This document shows positions 37,664-48,764 of a stretch of 64,000 bases of DNA, piece after piece (positions within the stretch are counted from its first letter, which is position 1; each line of letters begins with the position of its first letter). A program made the translations under genes and the position numbers. Below the pieces are notes generated by a model. The model saw nothing but the letters and a program-made list of their open reading frames with translations. It searched no databases and was not told the origin of the DNA. Source of the stretch: Apostichopus japonicus (Eukaryota; Echinodermata; Holothuroidea; Aspidochirotida; Stichopodidae); NCBI RefSeq assembly GCF_037975245.1, contig NC_092580.1, positions 9,959,001 through 10,023,000 on the forward strand, read 5' to 3'.

Positions 37664-38333
37664 CTGAAGATAAAAAAAAGGAAAATTAAATAAAAGAATG
37701 AACATTTTCAAGTCACGATAAAATCCTAAAGCTATCAAAAGAAGCAGAAGAAGAAGATAAAAAAAAACCTGGAGAGCTAATGAGATGGCTTGAAAAAAAC
37801 ACTAGCTTTATGAGGGCAAAACTATTTTGATGCAACAGGGAGAAAAAATAACATAATTTCTGTGTTTTTGGTGTTCTCCATGAAGTGACTGTCTAGCTTC
37901 CATATTTTGTCTCAATATATCAGGTATGTTAATTTTATAGACCTTTGACACACCGGGATATAGCAGCAGGTTACTCATCCATAAATAAAAAGTAACAGTA
38001 GTGTAACACTACCCTTGAACAAACTCTCTTAGCACTCCTCCAGCTTTCTTGAAAAGGTTTTAATAATATCACTCAGAATTGTTTCTTGGCATAGCAGAGT
38101 AACTTCTTCCTTGGACGTTACTGCTCGACTTAAGAATCCACAATTTAGGCAAAGGCAAACTGTGACCCGGCTTAACTTGCAATAATTACACAACATGAAT
38201 ATTCACAGGTTTTGGCTCTCGTAATGGGAAACTGACGGAAATATTCTGGGAGACATTCGTTAAGTGTTTCACAATAAACGGTAGCAATAATGCAGCATAT
38301 ACATAGCGACATTATGAATAGTTATACTATATG

Positions 38334-38561
38334 GTATTTGGTAACTAACAAACACCTGTTTCTACAAGGTGTTGCACAGAAAAAATGTTCACTTATTATT
38401 CATTGTTTGTATTTGGTAACTAACAAACACCTGTTTCTACAAGGTGTTGCACAGACATTCTTTTCACTTATCATTTCATTTAATTCTTTGTCTTTTTCTG
38501 ATACTTTAATTCAAGTTTTTTTTCAGCCTCTAAAGGAGATCCTGCTAGGATCGAAACATCA
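38334..38561 (+). repeat. Direct 75-bp duplication followed by a hammerhead-like hairpin, in TBK1 intron 12
   Basis: TATTTGGTAACTAACAAACA and CCTGTTTCTACAAGGTGTTG occur twice, 75 bases apart. Each copy forms the hairpin AACACCT...AGGTGTT. At 38,529-38,561, CTCTAAAGGA is followed by the stem GATCC-TGCTA-GGATC and then GAAAC. This is the layout of a degenerate hammerhead core, as found in Penelope-like retroelements. The core CTGATGA is not intact. Confidence 0.4.
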
Positions 38562-39036
38562 GGCCCCCTGACTTACACATTACACATTCTCTTACACAGG
38601 CTCTTGAGTGGATTATCTGGTTTGCTAAGTTTTGTTTTAGTCTATTTTATTGTCTAGTCCATTTGTTGGCTCTGGCTACATGTGATTTCCAAGAAATTGT
38701 AAATACCAGTAGCTGTTACTTACCCACAATTATGACACTTTATTTTCATGTGTATTTATCGGCTTTCTATTAATATCTCAGAATTTTTAAGCGTAGTATT
38801 GCGATTGGTGATTCATCTGCAATTTTTACTGAACATTAAGACCGATACAAACATCAAAGATAAAGATATTGGAATCTAAATTATCAGATATCCGTAAAAA
38901 CGATTAGCTGGGATTATCGATTCGACACTAATTGTTACCTTTAGAATGTTATGACACCCTGCAAGCCCAAACCAACAGGAATTGACAAAAAATATACAAT
39001 CCTCTCAATTGTTTCAAACGAAATTTGTCAACGTAC

Positions 39037-39153
39037 TTATCCATCTTGTGAATTTGTTCTTCGTTGTAAGAGAGTTTCTTGGCTTGTCGGTCCTTTCGGA
39101 ATTGCTTGTATATTTGAACAGAGTCTTGTAAGAAAACCTCAAATTTGCCGCGA
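39037..39153 (-). CDS. TBK1: TBK1 exon 12 (scaffold domain)
   Basis: FLQDSVQIYKQFRKDRQAKK and then LSYNEEQIHKMDK match a well conserved TBK1 segment (a Q-rich helix followed by YNEEQIHK). The acceptor is ATTTTCAG and the donor GTACGT. Confidence 0.93.
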
Positions 39154-39790
39154 CTGAAAATGAATGAAAAAGGAAAAATATATTTGAACTCAAATCATTC
39201 CTGATAAGAATGACTGTAGTCTACATAACCTTACAAGAAAAAAATATTACTATATAATTGATAGTGTCAAAAATTAGTTTAGACAAAAATGCTGATATGA
39301 AAACATCTCCATAGTTACTAGAAACTTCTAGCTGTATCTGATTTGCTATTGGTTCTTGCAGTTTGCAAGAACAGTACATTTATAGTTATGTGTGATCATG
39401 CTAATATCTATGAATATTCTATCTATTAATACACATAAGGACATCTGAGTAAAATAGAATAAAAGAAAAATGACAGGGAACGTCTCACAACAAAAGCCTC
39501 GCCCAGCTGGACAAAACCCAATCGTAGACATTTTACGTCACATGTAGGAAACATTAGGCCACTGTGCCCAAATTATGTGCCGTCTGTTAATAGGTTCTTT
39601 TAAGGGTAGAGGCCGTCCGATTGGGTACAAAAGTTTCACTAAGCAATAAATTTCATGCCCAACAACCTATCCAACATGATGGTGAACAGAAAATTAAGAT
39701 CCGCCGACTGTCAATGATATTTATAATTTCAAATACCACCGATAGCTTCAACCCTAAGTACCGAGGTACGGAGGTAAATCGTAAACACAC

Positions 39791-39918
39791 CAGTTAGTAC
39801 ACGGTTGTAAACTTCGAACCTTCTCCGTCCACTTTTCCAGAAGAATAGGCCGTCTCAGAACGTTGTTTTCCAGGACTTTGCAGAGGATGGACTGCGCATG
39901 CTGGAAATCTGTTTGTAG
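39791..39918 (-). CDS. TBK1: TBK1 exon 11 (scaffold domain)
   Basis: LQTDFQHAQSILCKVLENNV and LLEKWTEK continue the helical scaffold. The acceptor is TCCTTCTCTAG in phase 0. The left border was chosen at CTG|GTGTGT because it gives phase 2, which exon 12 requires. AAG|GTTCGA 34 bases earlier in the reading direction would break the frame. Confidence 0.68.
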
Positions 39919-40707
39919 CTAGAGAAGGAAGCAGTGCAGTATAAATACATGTTAGTGAACAACCTATGAGGTGTACAATGGAAACAGAAATCAACTCTCA
40001 TTTTATCTTGAAAAAAAATAACACAAATGTAGGATTGCAAAAGATTCATTTTCCAGTCAGCAATTTTGGAGAGGTTCACGATGCGAGAGATGAGATTATA
40101 TGAGCTGGATAAAGAGCAGCATTTTTGGATGATTTTCTGTACATTTTGGGCATGTACTACTATGATCCCACAACAATTTAGTTTATTAGCTGATTAGTCA
40201 AGTTTCCTTATAGAATAAAAGAGAATTTTCCAAGAATTTCCTATCTGACCTCAGCTTCGATACAGTTAGAAGAACACTTATGGCGCTCTTTAGTATCTAT
40301 GACGGGATCACATTCTAGGAGAGCAGGCAAAAACAGGTGGTCTGTCAAATCGGAGGTCTTAAGTGGCCATCCCTTTGGGGGGGGGGAGGAATAGGGGATA
40401 CAATGAACACATTCTGCCCCAGCACACATCCAAAGGTTGGAAAGTGTTCATTCGAAGTAGTTTATACCTGGATCCAATGTTTGGTTTCTTAAATCCATAT
40501 TTCAACAAATTATGAAACTGTACAGAGCAGACTCTCTGCTTCATAATAACATCAAAACTCAAATCTTCCATAGCATTTAATATTCTGGTTGCTAGAGATG
40601 AAAGGCCAACCCTCCCCCCTACCAAAGCCCCTCACCTCAAATAAACTAAACGGCAAACCCACAAAAGTAACCGAGTGTCCTGACACAGACCTCTGGTAGT
40701 GACTGAC

Positions 40708-40930
40708 CTGCCTGAAATCACTTTCCTTTCTTAACAGGTTACTATTCCACTTCTCCAGCTGAAGCCGTGAAGCTGTTATTTCGTCTCTTTCGGTCTCCGG
40801 GGGTGACACCGACTTCCAATAATGACCGGTCTCGCTCCAAAGTTTAAGGAAAGAGTCTATCTGCGAAATGAGATACTCGACCTCCTTGGAATCCCTCTGG
40901 AGGCTGAGGACCTTGCTTTTTAATACACAA
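40708..40930 (-). CDS. TBK1: TBK1 exon 10 (coiled-coil scaffold)
   Basis: SKVLSLQRDSKEVEYLISQI starts a helical, charged stretch that ends KWNSNLLRKESDFRQ. It aligns with the first long helix of the scaffold/dimerisation domain. The acceptor is CCTACCCACAG and the donor CAG|GTCAGT, phase 0 out. Confidence 0.78.
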
Positions 40931-41125
40931 CTGTGGGTAGGAGGAGGAGGAGGGGTTTTTGGTGGTAAAAAGACAGCTGACAGTATTTCCTTGTTATATA
41001 TATATATCAATTCACTTCCGCCTGGTCGATACATTTTCCAAAGCTTCGTCAGCTGAAAATCATATTGCAGGGTAGTTATGTGATTACATCTGAGCAAACA
41101 TATAACATTTCGTCCGAAATGTCAC

Positions 41126-41292
41126 CTTGAGTGTAAAATGAGTCGACCACAACTGATATGAAAAGGATTATTTGGAAAACAAGGTTTGACTTCCTTCATA
41201 TCGTCTTCTTCTTCCTTAAGGGTATATAATTTCACCAAAAATGAAAATAGTTTGCATACATGTGATCTGAAAGGAAGAACCATAATACAGAT
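41126..41292 (-). CDS. TBK1: TBK1 exon 9, tentative
   Basis: The exon between 8 and 10 must enter in phase 0 and leave in phase 2. This stretch does so: acceptor GGGGTTTTACAG, 55 open codons including HVCKLFSFLVKLYTLKEEED, and donor AAG|GTGACA. Similarity to the first scaffold helix of TBK1 is weak and the donor is not ideal, so the true exon may be elsewhere in 40,931-42,255. Confidence 0.3.
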
Positions 41293-41407
41293 CTGTAAAA
41301 CCCCAACTAAGATTGCAGTGATTGTGAACACTTACTGAATAGTTTTTGGAACTAAGAAGTATAAGTTCTGCTTAGTTATAGTTTCTTCTAAAACTCCTTG
41401 TTGATAA

Positions 41408-41690
41408 TATAAGACAGCCGCATACATCTGGAATGGAGGATGAGAAGAGGAACATTTCTAGCAAAAGCAACATACAATATTAAAAAACTCTATGCTGATA
41501 ATATAAGACAGCCACATACATCTGGAATGGAGGATGAGAAGAGGAACATTTCTAGCAAAAGCAACATACAATATTAAAAAACTCTATGCTGATAATATAC
41601 GACAGCCACATACATCTGGAAAGGAGGTAAGGAGAGGAACATACTAGCAATAGCAACATACAATATCAAAAAGTTAAAGCATTTTCTACT
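41408..41690. repeat. Tandem repeat, 94-bp unit, 3 copies, in the TBK1 exon 8-10 interval
   Basis: ATAAGACAGCCACATACATC, GGAATGGAGGATGAGAAGAGG and CAACATACAATATTAAAAAA recur at 41,411, 41,505 and 41,599. The third copy is shortened in its middle. Confidence 0.9.
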
Positions 41691-42255
41691 ATTGCCAAGT
41701 TTTTCTGTAACACCAGGTAGAAGTAACATCATAATAGCATGTGATGTATCTCAGAGTTTATTAATTTATGAATGTTGCAAAGACGGCCAAAATTCTGCAA
41801 CATATCTGGCACTACTCACAAAGTGAGTACTTTTTTTTTGTGGAAATTGGGTGGCAAAAACGTCCGTTAGTTTTTGTTGTTGTATGAAAAAACCTCATTT
41901 ACTCACGGAGGAACACGAATCCCCCACCCCCCACCCATCCATCCTCCCCTAGAAAACGTCCATAGTCAAAAGTTCCAGGTTAACAGCATGTCGAAAGCGG
42001 AATCATGAAGATTATTTAGGCAAAGCTTTACATGGCCATTTTGTCATCATGTATTACATTGCTGCAGTAACAAAATTTTTATTCCCAAAGAGTGAACCAC
42101 CATGAAGTTAGGAACAAGATTCTGAGCCGAGAGATTTTCAAGCAATAAATGTAGACTTCTTTTTTGTTCTCTGTTAATTGAGCTACTGACGACTTCATAC
42201 CCTCTTTAATGTTCAAAACCCACCGCACAATTTAGTTAAGCCGATCAACACTCAC

Positions 42256-42314
42256 CTTTGCCAACGCAAGGTCATTTTCGAGCGAATAATGAGTCGACGA
42301 CTTGCGTGTAGAGG
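42256..42314 (-). CDS. TBK1: TBK1 exon 8 (linker into the scaffold domain)
   Basis: A 59-bp exon giving PSTRKSSTHYSLENDLALAK, similar to the short linker after the ubiquitin-like domain. The acceptor is TTCCTTTTAG and the donor GTGAGT. It ends in phase 0. Confidence 0.8.
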
Positions 42315-42429
42315 CTAAAAGGAAGAAAAGAATAAACAAATTAATGTTGTCATTGTTTTCAAATAGTCACAATGCCATACAACTTGACTTCAATTATATG
42401 CATTTTGACTGGTTGTCAAAGTATCTAGA

Positions 42430-43110
42430 CTAGGTTTCTCTGCTATGTATAAGTATACCCTCAGTATATACCACAACATTCATTTCATACGAACAAAGTA
42501 GACTATGGTATCTATGCTATGTCTCAGTATACCCTCAGTATATACCACAACATTCATTTCATACGAACAAAGTAGACTAAGGTATCTACGCTATGTCTCA
42601 GTATACCCTCAGTATATACCACAACATTCATTTCATACGAACAAAGTAGACTAAGGTATCGATGCTATGTCTCAGTATACCCTCGGTATATTTCACAACA
42701 TTCATTTCATACGAACAAAGTAGACTAGGGTATCTATGCTATGTCTCAGTATACCCTCGGTATATATCACAACATTCATTTCATACGAACAAAGTAGACT
42801 AGGGTATCTATGCTATGTCTCAGTATACCCTCGGTATATATCACAACATTCATTTCATACGAACAAAGTAGACTAAGGTATCTCTGCTATGTCTCAGTAT
42901 ACCCTCGGTATATATCACAACATTCATTTCATACGAACAAAGTAGACTAGGGTATCTATGCTATGTCTCAGTATACCCTCGGTATATATCACAACATTCA
43001 TTTCATACGAACAAAGTAGACTAAGGTATCTCTGCTATGTCTCAGTATACCCTCAGTATATATCACAACATTCATTTCATACGAACAAAGTTGACCGAGG
43101 TATCTATGCT
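42430..43110. repeat. Tandem repeat, 74-bp unit, 9 copies, in TBK1 intron 7
   Basis: CTATGTCTCAGTATACCCTC, GGTATATATCACAACATTCA and TTTCATACGAACAAAGTAGA recur every 74 bases from 42,452 to 43,044. The array ends about 65 bases short of the exon 7 donor. Confidence 0.95.
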
Positions 43111-43174
43111 ATGAAACCTCTGTCGCTTAGACACCTTGCGGAAATGGTCAGAAACCAATGAGGTGTACACTCAC

Positions 43175-43554
43175 GTTGGGATGGAATTGCCAGCGTCGGA
43201 AAATTTTCGGAATTCCTGGATATTAGTATGATCGGATTGTCCGCTGATGTTTTAGGGTAAGCGCTGCAATCTTTGGACACGTCCGGAACAAATTCATCAA
43301 ATTCAAAGAAGTACAACTGATCCTTGTCCGGGATTTTGGTCAAGGAAGAAATCTGTTCTTGGAACGCGGCAAATTTGCCTTTGTTGGCGACAAAAACTTT
43401 TAAGAGAGCCGACGTCCTCGGCACAAAGACGTATATTACCACCAACTCCAGTATCATACGGACGTGGTCAAACAGTTCATCGAAAGTCCACATCTTTAAC
43501 ATATTGCATTCCATCAGACCTGCTAGCATTTTGGTAATGTATACTCTAAGTCCC
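43175..43554 (-). CDS. TBK1: TBK1 exon 7 (end of kinase domain and ubiquitin-like domain)
   Basis: A 380-bp exon, the largest. It begins LGLRVYITKMLAGLMEC and MWTFDELFDHVRMIL, the last kinase helices. The ubiquitin-like fold follows, from ELVVIYVFVPRTSALLKVFV through QLYFFEFDEFVPD to YPKTSADNPIILISRNSEN. In the family this domain packs against the kinase and is needed for activity. The acceptor is TGTTTTTCAG and the donor GTGAGT, phase 1 out. Confidence 0.93.
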
Positions 43555-44294
43555 CTGAAAAACAATACAGAAAAAAAAATGATAAAACAATGAACACTTT
43601 CCTCAAATTTTTATTCTTCACAGGTTGAGACTCTAAAGATTTTTTGCTCTGAAATGTTTTGTTAATTGTTACCTCAAATCCTTTGTCCCAAGAGCTAACT
43701 AGACGCCATTCTATATTTTGTAAAGCCCTGGTACCATTCACCAGATATATCTGACCATGCCAACTCGATGTGGTGTCCCTGATGTTGCAGAAAGAATTTC
43801 GTAACAACCATCATGCCCGTTGAAGTTTAAGAGCAATATGACTTCATATGACCAATATACCAACTGTTTTACCTCGTTGCGCTGATTCTAGGGGTGGGGG
43901 GCCATATTCATCACCCCCACCCCCCAAAAAAGAAAAGAAAAAGAAAACCATTGTTTGTTAACATCCAAAGCTACAAACAATATTAACCCCAAACAATGTT
44001 TCTTTTGTTGACAGCACTCCGACTACCCTGTAGATGATTCCCATAAGGGGATTTGTGTACAAATGTGAAGATTTGCAAACTTTTCAAAACTTCACATAGT
44101 CATCAGGGGGAAAGGGGGCAGGGAGGGAGGGGGGGTTCAGGCATCAGTAATGATCGTAGTCCGTTATTCAAATACCAAAATAGTTTAATTTACGCATAAA
44201 TGCTAAATACCCAACAGTAGACAAATACTTCAAGCTTCACCATTTAGTAATATTCAACTGTGATACCATTCTCCAAATTTGTCAGGATACTTAC

Positions 44295-44408
44295 AGTGAA
44301 ATATGGCAATGAGCTGGAAGTTGTTCACTCATCTCAATTTCTCCGCCGGGAGAGTCTTTTTGGACGGCTGATATAATTCCAGAAGCTTTTTTTGTTGTTA
44401 TATGAAAC
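44295..44408 (-). CDS. TBK1: TBK1 exon 6 (C-lobe)
   Basis: KKASGIISAVQKDSPGGEIE and then MSEQLPAHCHISL match the segment after helix F in TBK1. The acceptor is CCTCAACAG and the donor GTAAGT. Phases 2 in and 2 out join exons 5 and 7 without a stop. Confidence 0.92.
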
Positions 44409-44448
44409 CTGTTGAGGACAAAAGGAGCCCATGACCAATGAGAGAGCT

Positions 44449-44640
44449 ATCATGGTACCATATATGGTAACATGTTACCATATATACATAGATGGTAACA
44501 TGTTACCATATATACATAGATGGTAACATGTTACCATATATGCATACATGGGAACATGTTACCATATATATATACATGGTAACATGTTACCATGTATGTA
44601 TACATGGTGACATGTTACCAATTATACATACATGACTTCA
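44449..44640. repeat. Palindromic tandem repeat, 28-bp unit, 6 copies, in TBK1 intron 5
   Basis: Units start at 44,465, 44,493, 44,521, 44,549, 44,577 and 44,605. Each contains the 14-bp palindrome GGTAACATGTTACC (one or two copies mutated), separated by ATATATACATAGAT. A further GGTACC palindrome precedes the array. Confidence 0.93.
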
Positions 44641-45284
44641 TCTTTTCGTGATGCAAATTTGGTGGACTAAATTAACAACTTATGTAATTCAAGTACCCAA
44701 TCCTAATTTTAATGTAAACATGTGTATCCTAACCACCAAAGCAAAGTCAACACTAAACACATTCTGAAGTGAATACAGTACATGACTTACATTTTCCAGC
44801 TATGTTTTTATTTCCTCTTGGAGTAAACATTCTAGCCAGTGAGTGAACACTGAAAGTAGAGACCTATTTACCTTCAGTTTACAACCCCGCAACAGTCTGA
44901 ACTCCATTGTTTCTACTCTTTACGATGTTCTAAAGTCACTGTGAAATTAAGGTGCCTTTTAAGAAGCATCTGGTTTTTATATGTCTCCTATGTCAAGGTT
45001 AACCTCTAACTTTATCTCACAAAACTTGCAAAATGGCATGAAAAGTATTATTTTTAAATTTTTTATTCACAGGACTTTTGTCATTCTATTGCTGACTTTG
45101 TCATGGAAACTATCACATGAACACACACCTGAGTGATCACACTTACATGTCTGTGATGTTGTGTGGTACATATCTCTCTGTCTTGACTGATATCCATATA
45201 TTAGTAATAAATATCAAATATTTCACATATATCCAGCTCTACCTTCCATTTCATTATGCTGCTATGGTTTATCTCTCAACTCAC

Positions 45285-45442
45285 ATGATATCTCGGTTTT
45301 TCCGGCCCCCAAACGGTCTGAAAGGCAGGACACCCGTGGCCGTGTGGTAGATGGTCACTCCCGTTGACCATAGATCCGTTCTTGCCGTGAAGGCCTGGTT
45401 TGTATGCTGCCTCAGGACTGCTCTTTGATATAGATCTGGATG
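45285..45442 (-). CDS. TBK1: TBK1 exon 5 (C-lobe)
   Basis: [12 protein letters not shown] replaces the usual kinase APE segment, as in all TBK1/IKK-epsilon proteins. [20 protein letters not shown] is the helix F region. Starts in phase 0 after TTTCGCCAG and ends in phase 2 at GTGAGT. Confidence 0.96.
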
Positions 45443-45660
45443 CTGGCGAAACAAAATTAGGCGACGGAAACAAAAACGAAACTGAAAATGGGGAAGGTAC
45501 TGGTACTCGACACTAAAAATCAATGAACCCATTTAAGCAGTTAGTTGTTGATAATGACTACATCTCAGTACTGATGAGTACTAATTACAGAATACAATAT
45601 TTATAATATACAAGCACTTTCATTAATGTAACACACTTCCCTTGTATCCGGTCTATTCTA

Positions 45661-48400
45661 TAGCACACAGTAATGAAAACAAGTAGGGTACAATCATGAA
45701 TACACTATGATAGTGATTAGTACAGTAACATACAGTAATGAGTACGAGTAGGATACAATCAAGAATACATAATGATAGTGATTAGTACAGTAACACACAG
45801 TAATGAGTACATGTGGTGTATAATCATGACTACACTATGATAGTGATTAGTACAGTAACACACAGTAATGAATACGAGTAGGGTACAATCATGAATACAT
45901 AATGATAGTGATTAGTACAGTAACATACAGTAATGAGTACTGTACATGTAGGGTACAATCATGAATACAATATGATAGTGATTAGTAGGGTAACACACAG
46001 TAATGAGTACATGTAGGGTACAATCATGAATACACTATGATAGTGACTAGTACAGTAACACACAGTAATGAGTACATGTAGGATACAATCATGAATACAT
46101 AATGATAGTGATTAGTACAGTAACATACAGTAATGAGTACATGTAGGGTACAATCATGAATACAATATGATAGTGATTAGTAGGGTAACACACAGTAATG
46201 AGTACATGTAGGGTACAATCATGAATACACTATGATAGTGACTAGTACAGTAACACACAGTAATGAGTACATGTGGTGTATAATCATGAATACACTATAA
46301 TAGTGATTAGTACAGTAACACACAGTAATGAGTACATGTGGTGTACAATCATGAATACACTATGATAGTGATTAGTAGGGTAACACACAGTAATGAGTAC
46401 ATGTAGGATACAATCAAGAATACATAATGATAGTGATTAGTACAGTAACACACAGTAATGAGTACATGTGGTGTATAATCATGAATACACTATGATAGTG
46501 ATTAGTACAGTAACACACAGTAATGAGTACGAGTAGGGTACAATCATGAATACATAATGATAGTGATTAGTACAGTAACATACAGTAATGAGTACATGTA
46601 GGGTACAATCATGAATACACTATGATAGTGATTAGTACAGTAACACACAGTAATGAGTACATGTGGTGTATAATCATGAATACACTATGATAGTGATTAG
46701 TACAGTAACACACAGTAATGAATACGAGTAGGGTACAATCATGAATACATAATGATAGTGATTAGTACAGTAACACACAGTAATGAGTACATGTGGTGTA
46801 TAATCATGAATACACTATGATAGTGATTAGTAGAGTAACACACAGTAATGAATACGAGTAGGGTACAATCATGAATACACTATGATAGTGATTAGTACAG
46901 TAACACACAGTAATGAGTACATGTGGTGTATAATCATGAATACACTATGATACTGATTAGTACAGTAACACACAGTAATGAGTACATGTGGTGTATAATC
47001 ATGAATACACTATGATAGTGATTAGTACAGTAACACACAGTAATGAGTACATGTGGTGTATAATCATGAATACACTATGATAGTGATTAGTACAGTAACA
47101 CACAGTAATGAGTACATGTAGGGTACAATCATGAATACACTATGATAGTGACTAGTACAGTAACACACAGTAATGAGTACATGTGGTGTATAATCATGAA
47201 TACACTATAATAGTGATTAGTACAGTAACACACAGTAATGAGTACATGTGGTGTACAATCATGAATACACTATGATAGTGATTAGTAGGGTAACACACAG
47301 TAATGAGTACATGTAGGATACAATCAAGAATACATAATGATAGTGATTAGTACAGTAACACACAGTAATGAGTACATGTGGTGTATAATCATGAATACAC
47401 TATGATAGTGATTAGTACAGTAACACACAGTAATGAATACGAGTAGGGTACAATCATGAATACATAATGATAGTGATTAGTACAGTAACATACAGTAATG
47501 AGTACATGTAGGGTACAATCATGAATACACTATGATAGTGATTAGTACAGTAACACACAGTAATGAGTACATGTGGTGTATAATCATGAATACACTATGA
47601 TAGTGATTAGTACAGTAACACACAGTAATGAATACGAGTAGGGTACAATCATGAATACATAATGATAGTGATTAGTACAGTAACACACAGTAATGAGTAC
47701 ATGTGGTGTATAATCATGAATACACTATGATAGTGATTAGTACAGTAACACACAGTAATGAATACGAGTACTGTAGGGTACAATCATGAATACACTATGA
47801 TAGTGATTAGTACAGTAACATACAGTAATGAGTACATGTAGGGTACAATCATGAATACACTATGATAGTGATTAGTACAGTAACACACAGTAATGAGTAC
47901 ATGTGGTGTATAATCATGAATACACTATGATAGTGATTAGTACAGTAACACACAGTAATGAATACGAGTAGGGTACAATCATGAATACATAATGATAGTG
48001 ATTAGTACAGTAACACACAGTAATGAGTACATGTGGTGTATAATCATGAATACACTATGATAGTGATTAGTACAGTAACACACAGTAATGAATACGAGTA
48101 GGGTACAATCATGAATACACTATGATAGTGATTAGTACAGTAACACACAGTAATGAGTACATGTGGTGTATAATCATGAATACACTATGATACTGATTAG
48201 TACAGTAACACACAGTAATGAGTACATGTGGTGTATAATCATGAATACACTATGATAGTGATTAGTACAGTAACACACAGTAATGAGTACATGTGGTGTA
48301 TAATCATGAATACACTATGATAGTGATTAGTACAGTAACACACAGTAATGAGTACATGTAGGATACAATCAAGAATACAGTAGGGTACAGCGAATAGTAC
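45661..48400. repeat. Satellite array, 65-bp unit, about 42 copies, filling TBK1 intron 4
   Basis: TAACACACAGTAATGAGTAC, ATGTGGTGTATAATCATGAA and TACACTATGATAGTGATTAG form the 65-bp unit. Variant units (GGGTACAATC, GATACAATCAAGAATACATAA, AATACGAGTA) occur in ordered series. One rare variant, CACTATAATAG, recurs exactly 910 bp apart (14 units), so blocks of units were duplicated. The array takes most of the intron and ends about 180 bases before exon 4. Confidence 0.95.
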
Positions 48401-48582
48401 AGCAGCATGAAGTACCATTCCATAATGAGTACAGTACATTAAAGTGATTACTGCACAGTTATCCAATGTCCTGTGTGATGTAGGGTACCTATGACATGAA
48501 TGACATGGCGGTTACTATCATTAGAATAGTAAATTATGGCTTGTACTGGAAGTATTTATACACTCCTTCCATACATTCTTAC

Positions 48583-48764
48583 CAGGTATTCTTCTGTTCC
48601 ATACAGGGACATATAGGGCTGGTCTTCTTCTAATTCTCTAGCAGCTCCAAAATCTGCCAGTTTGTACATGAACTTGCCGTCATCGTCCTTCACACGCATA
48701 ATATTACCTGGTTTGATGTCCCGGTGAACAATATCCATTTCCCGGAGGTGTTTCATTCCAGCAG
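48583..48764 (-). CDS. TBK1: TBK1 exon 4 (catalytic and activation loops)
   Basis: The acceptor is CTAACAG and the donor [26 protein letters not shown] contains the catalytic Asp and Asn. [14 protein letters not shown] contains the magnesium-binding Asp. [10 protein letters not shown] contains the activation serine that TBK1 autophosphorylates. No key residue is missing. Confidence 0.97.

Noticed and set aside
40552-41097. A 181-codon minus-strand open frame taken as one gene
   Set aside because: Only its middle (40,708-40,930) is TBK1 exon 10; the flanks read through intron and a proline run.
45661-48400. CRISPR or integron-like array
   Set aside because: Variation is between related units, not unique spacers; simple satellite with block duplications.
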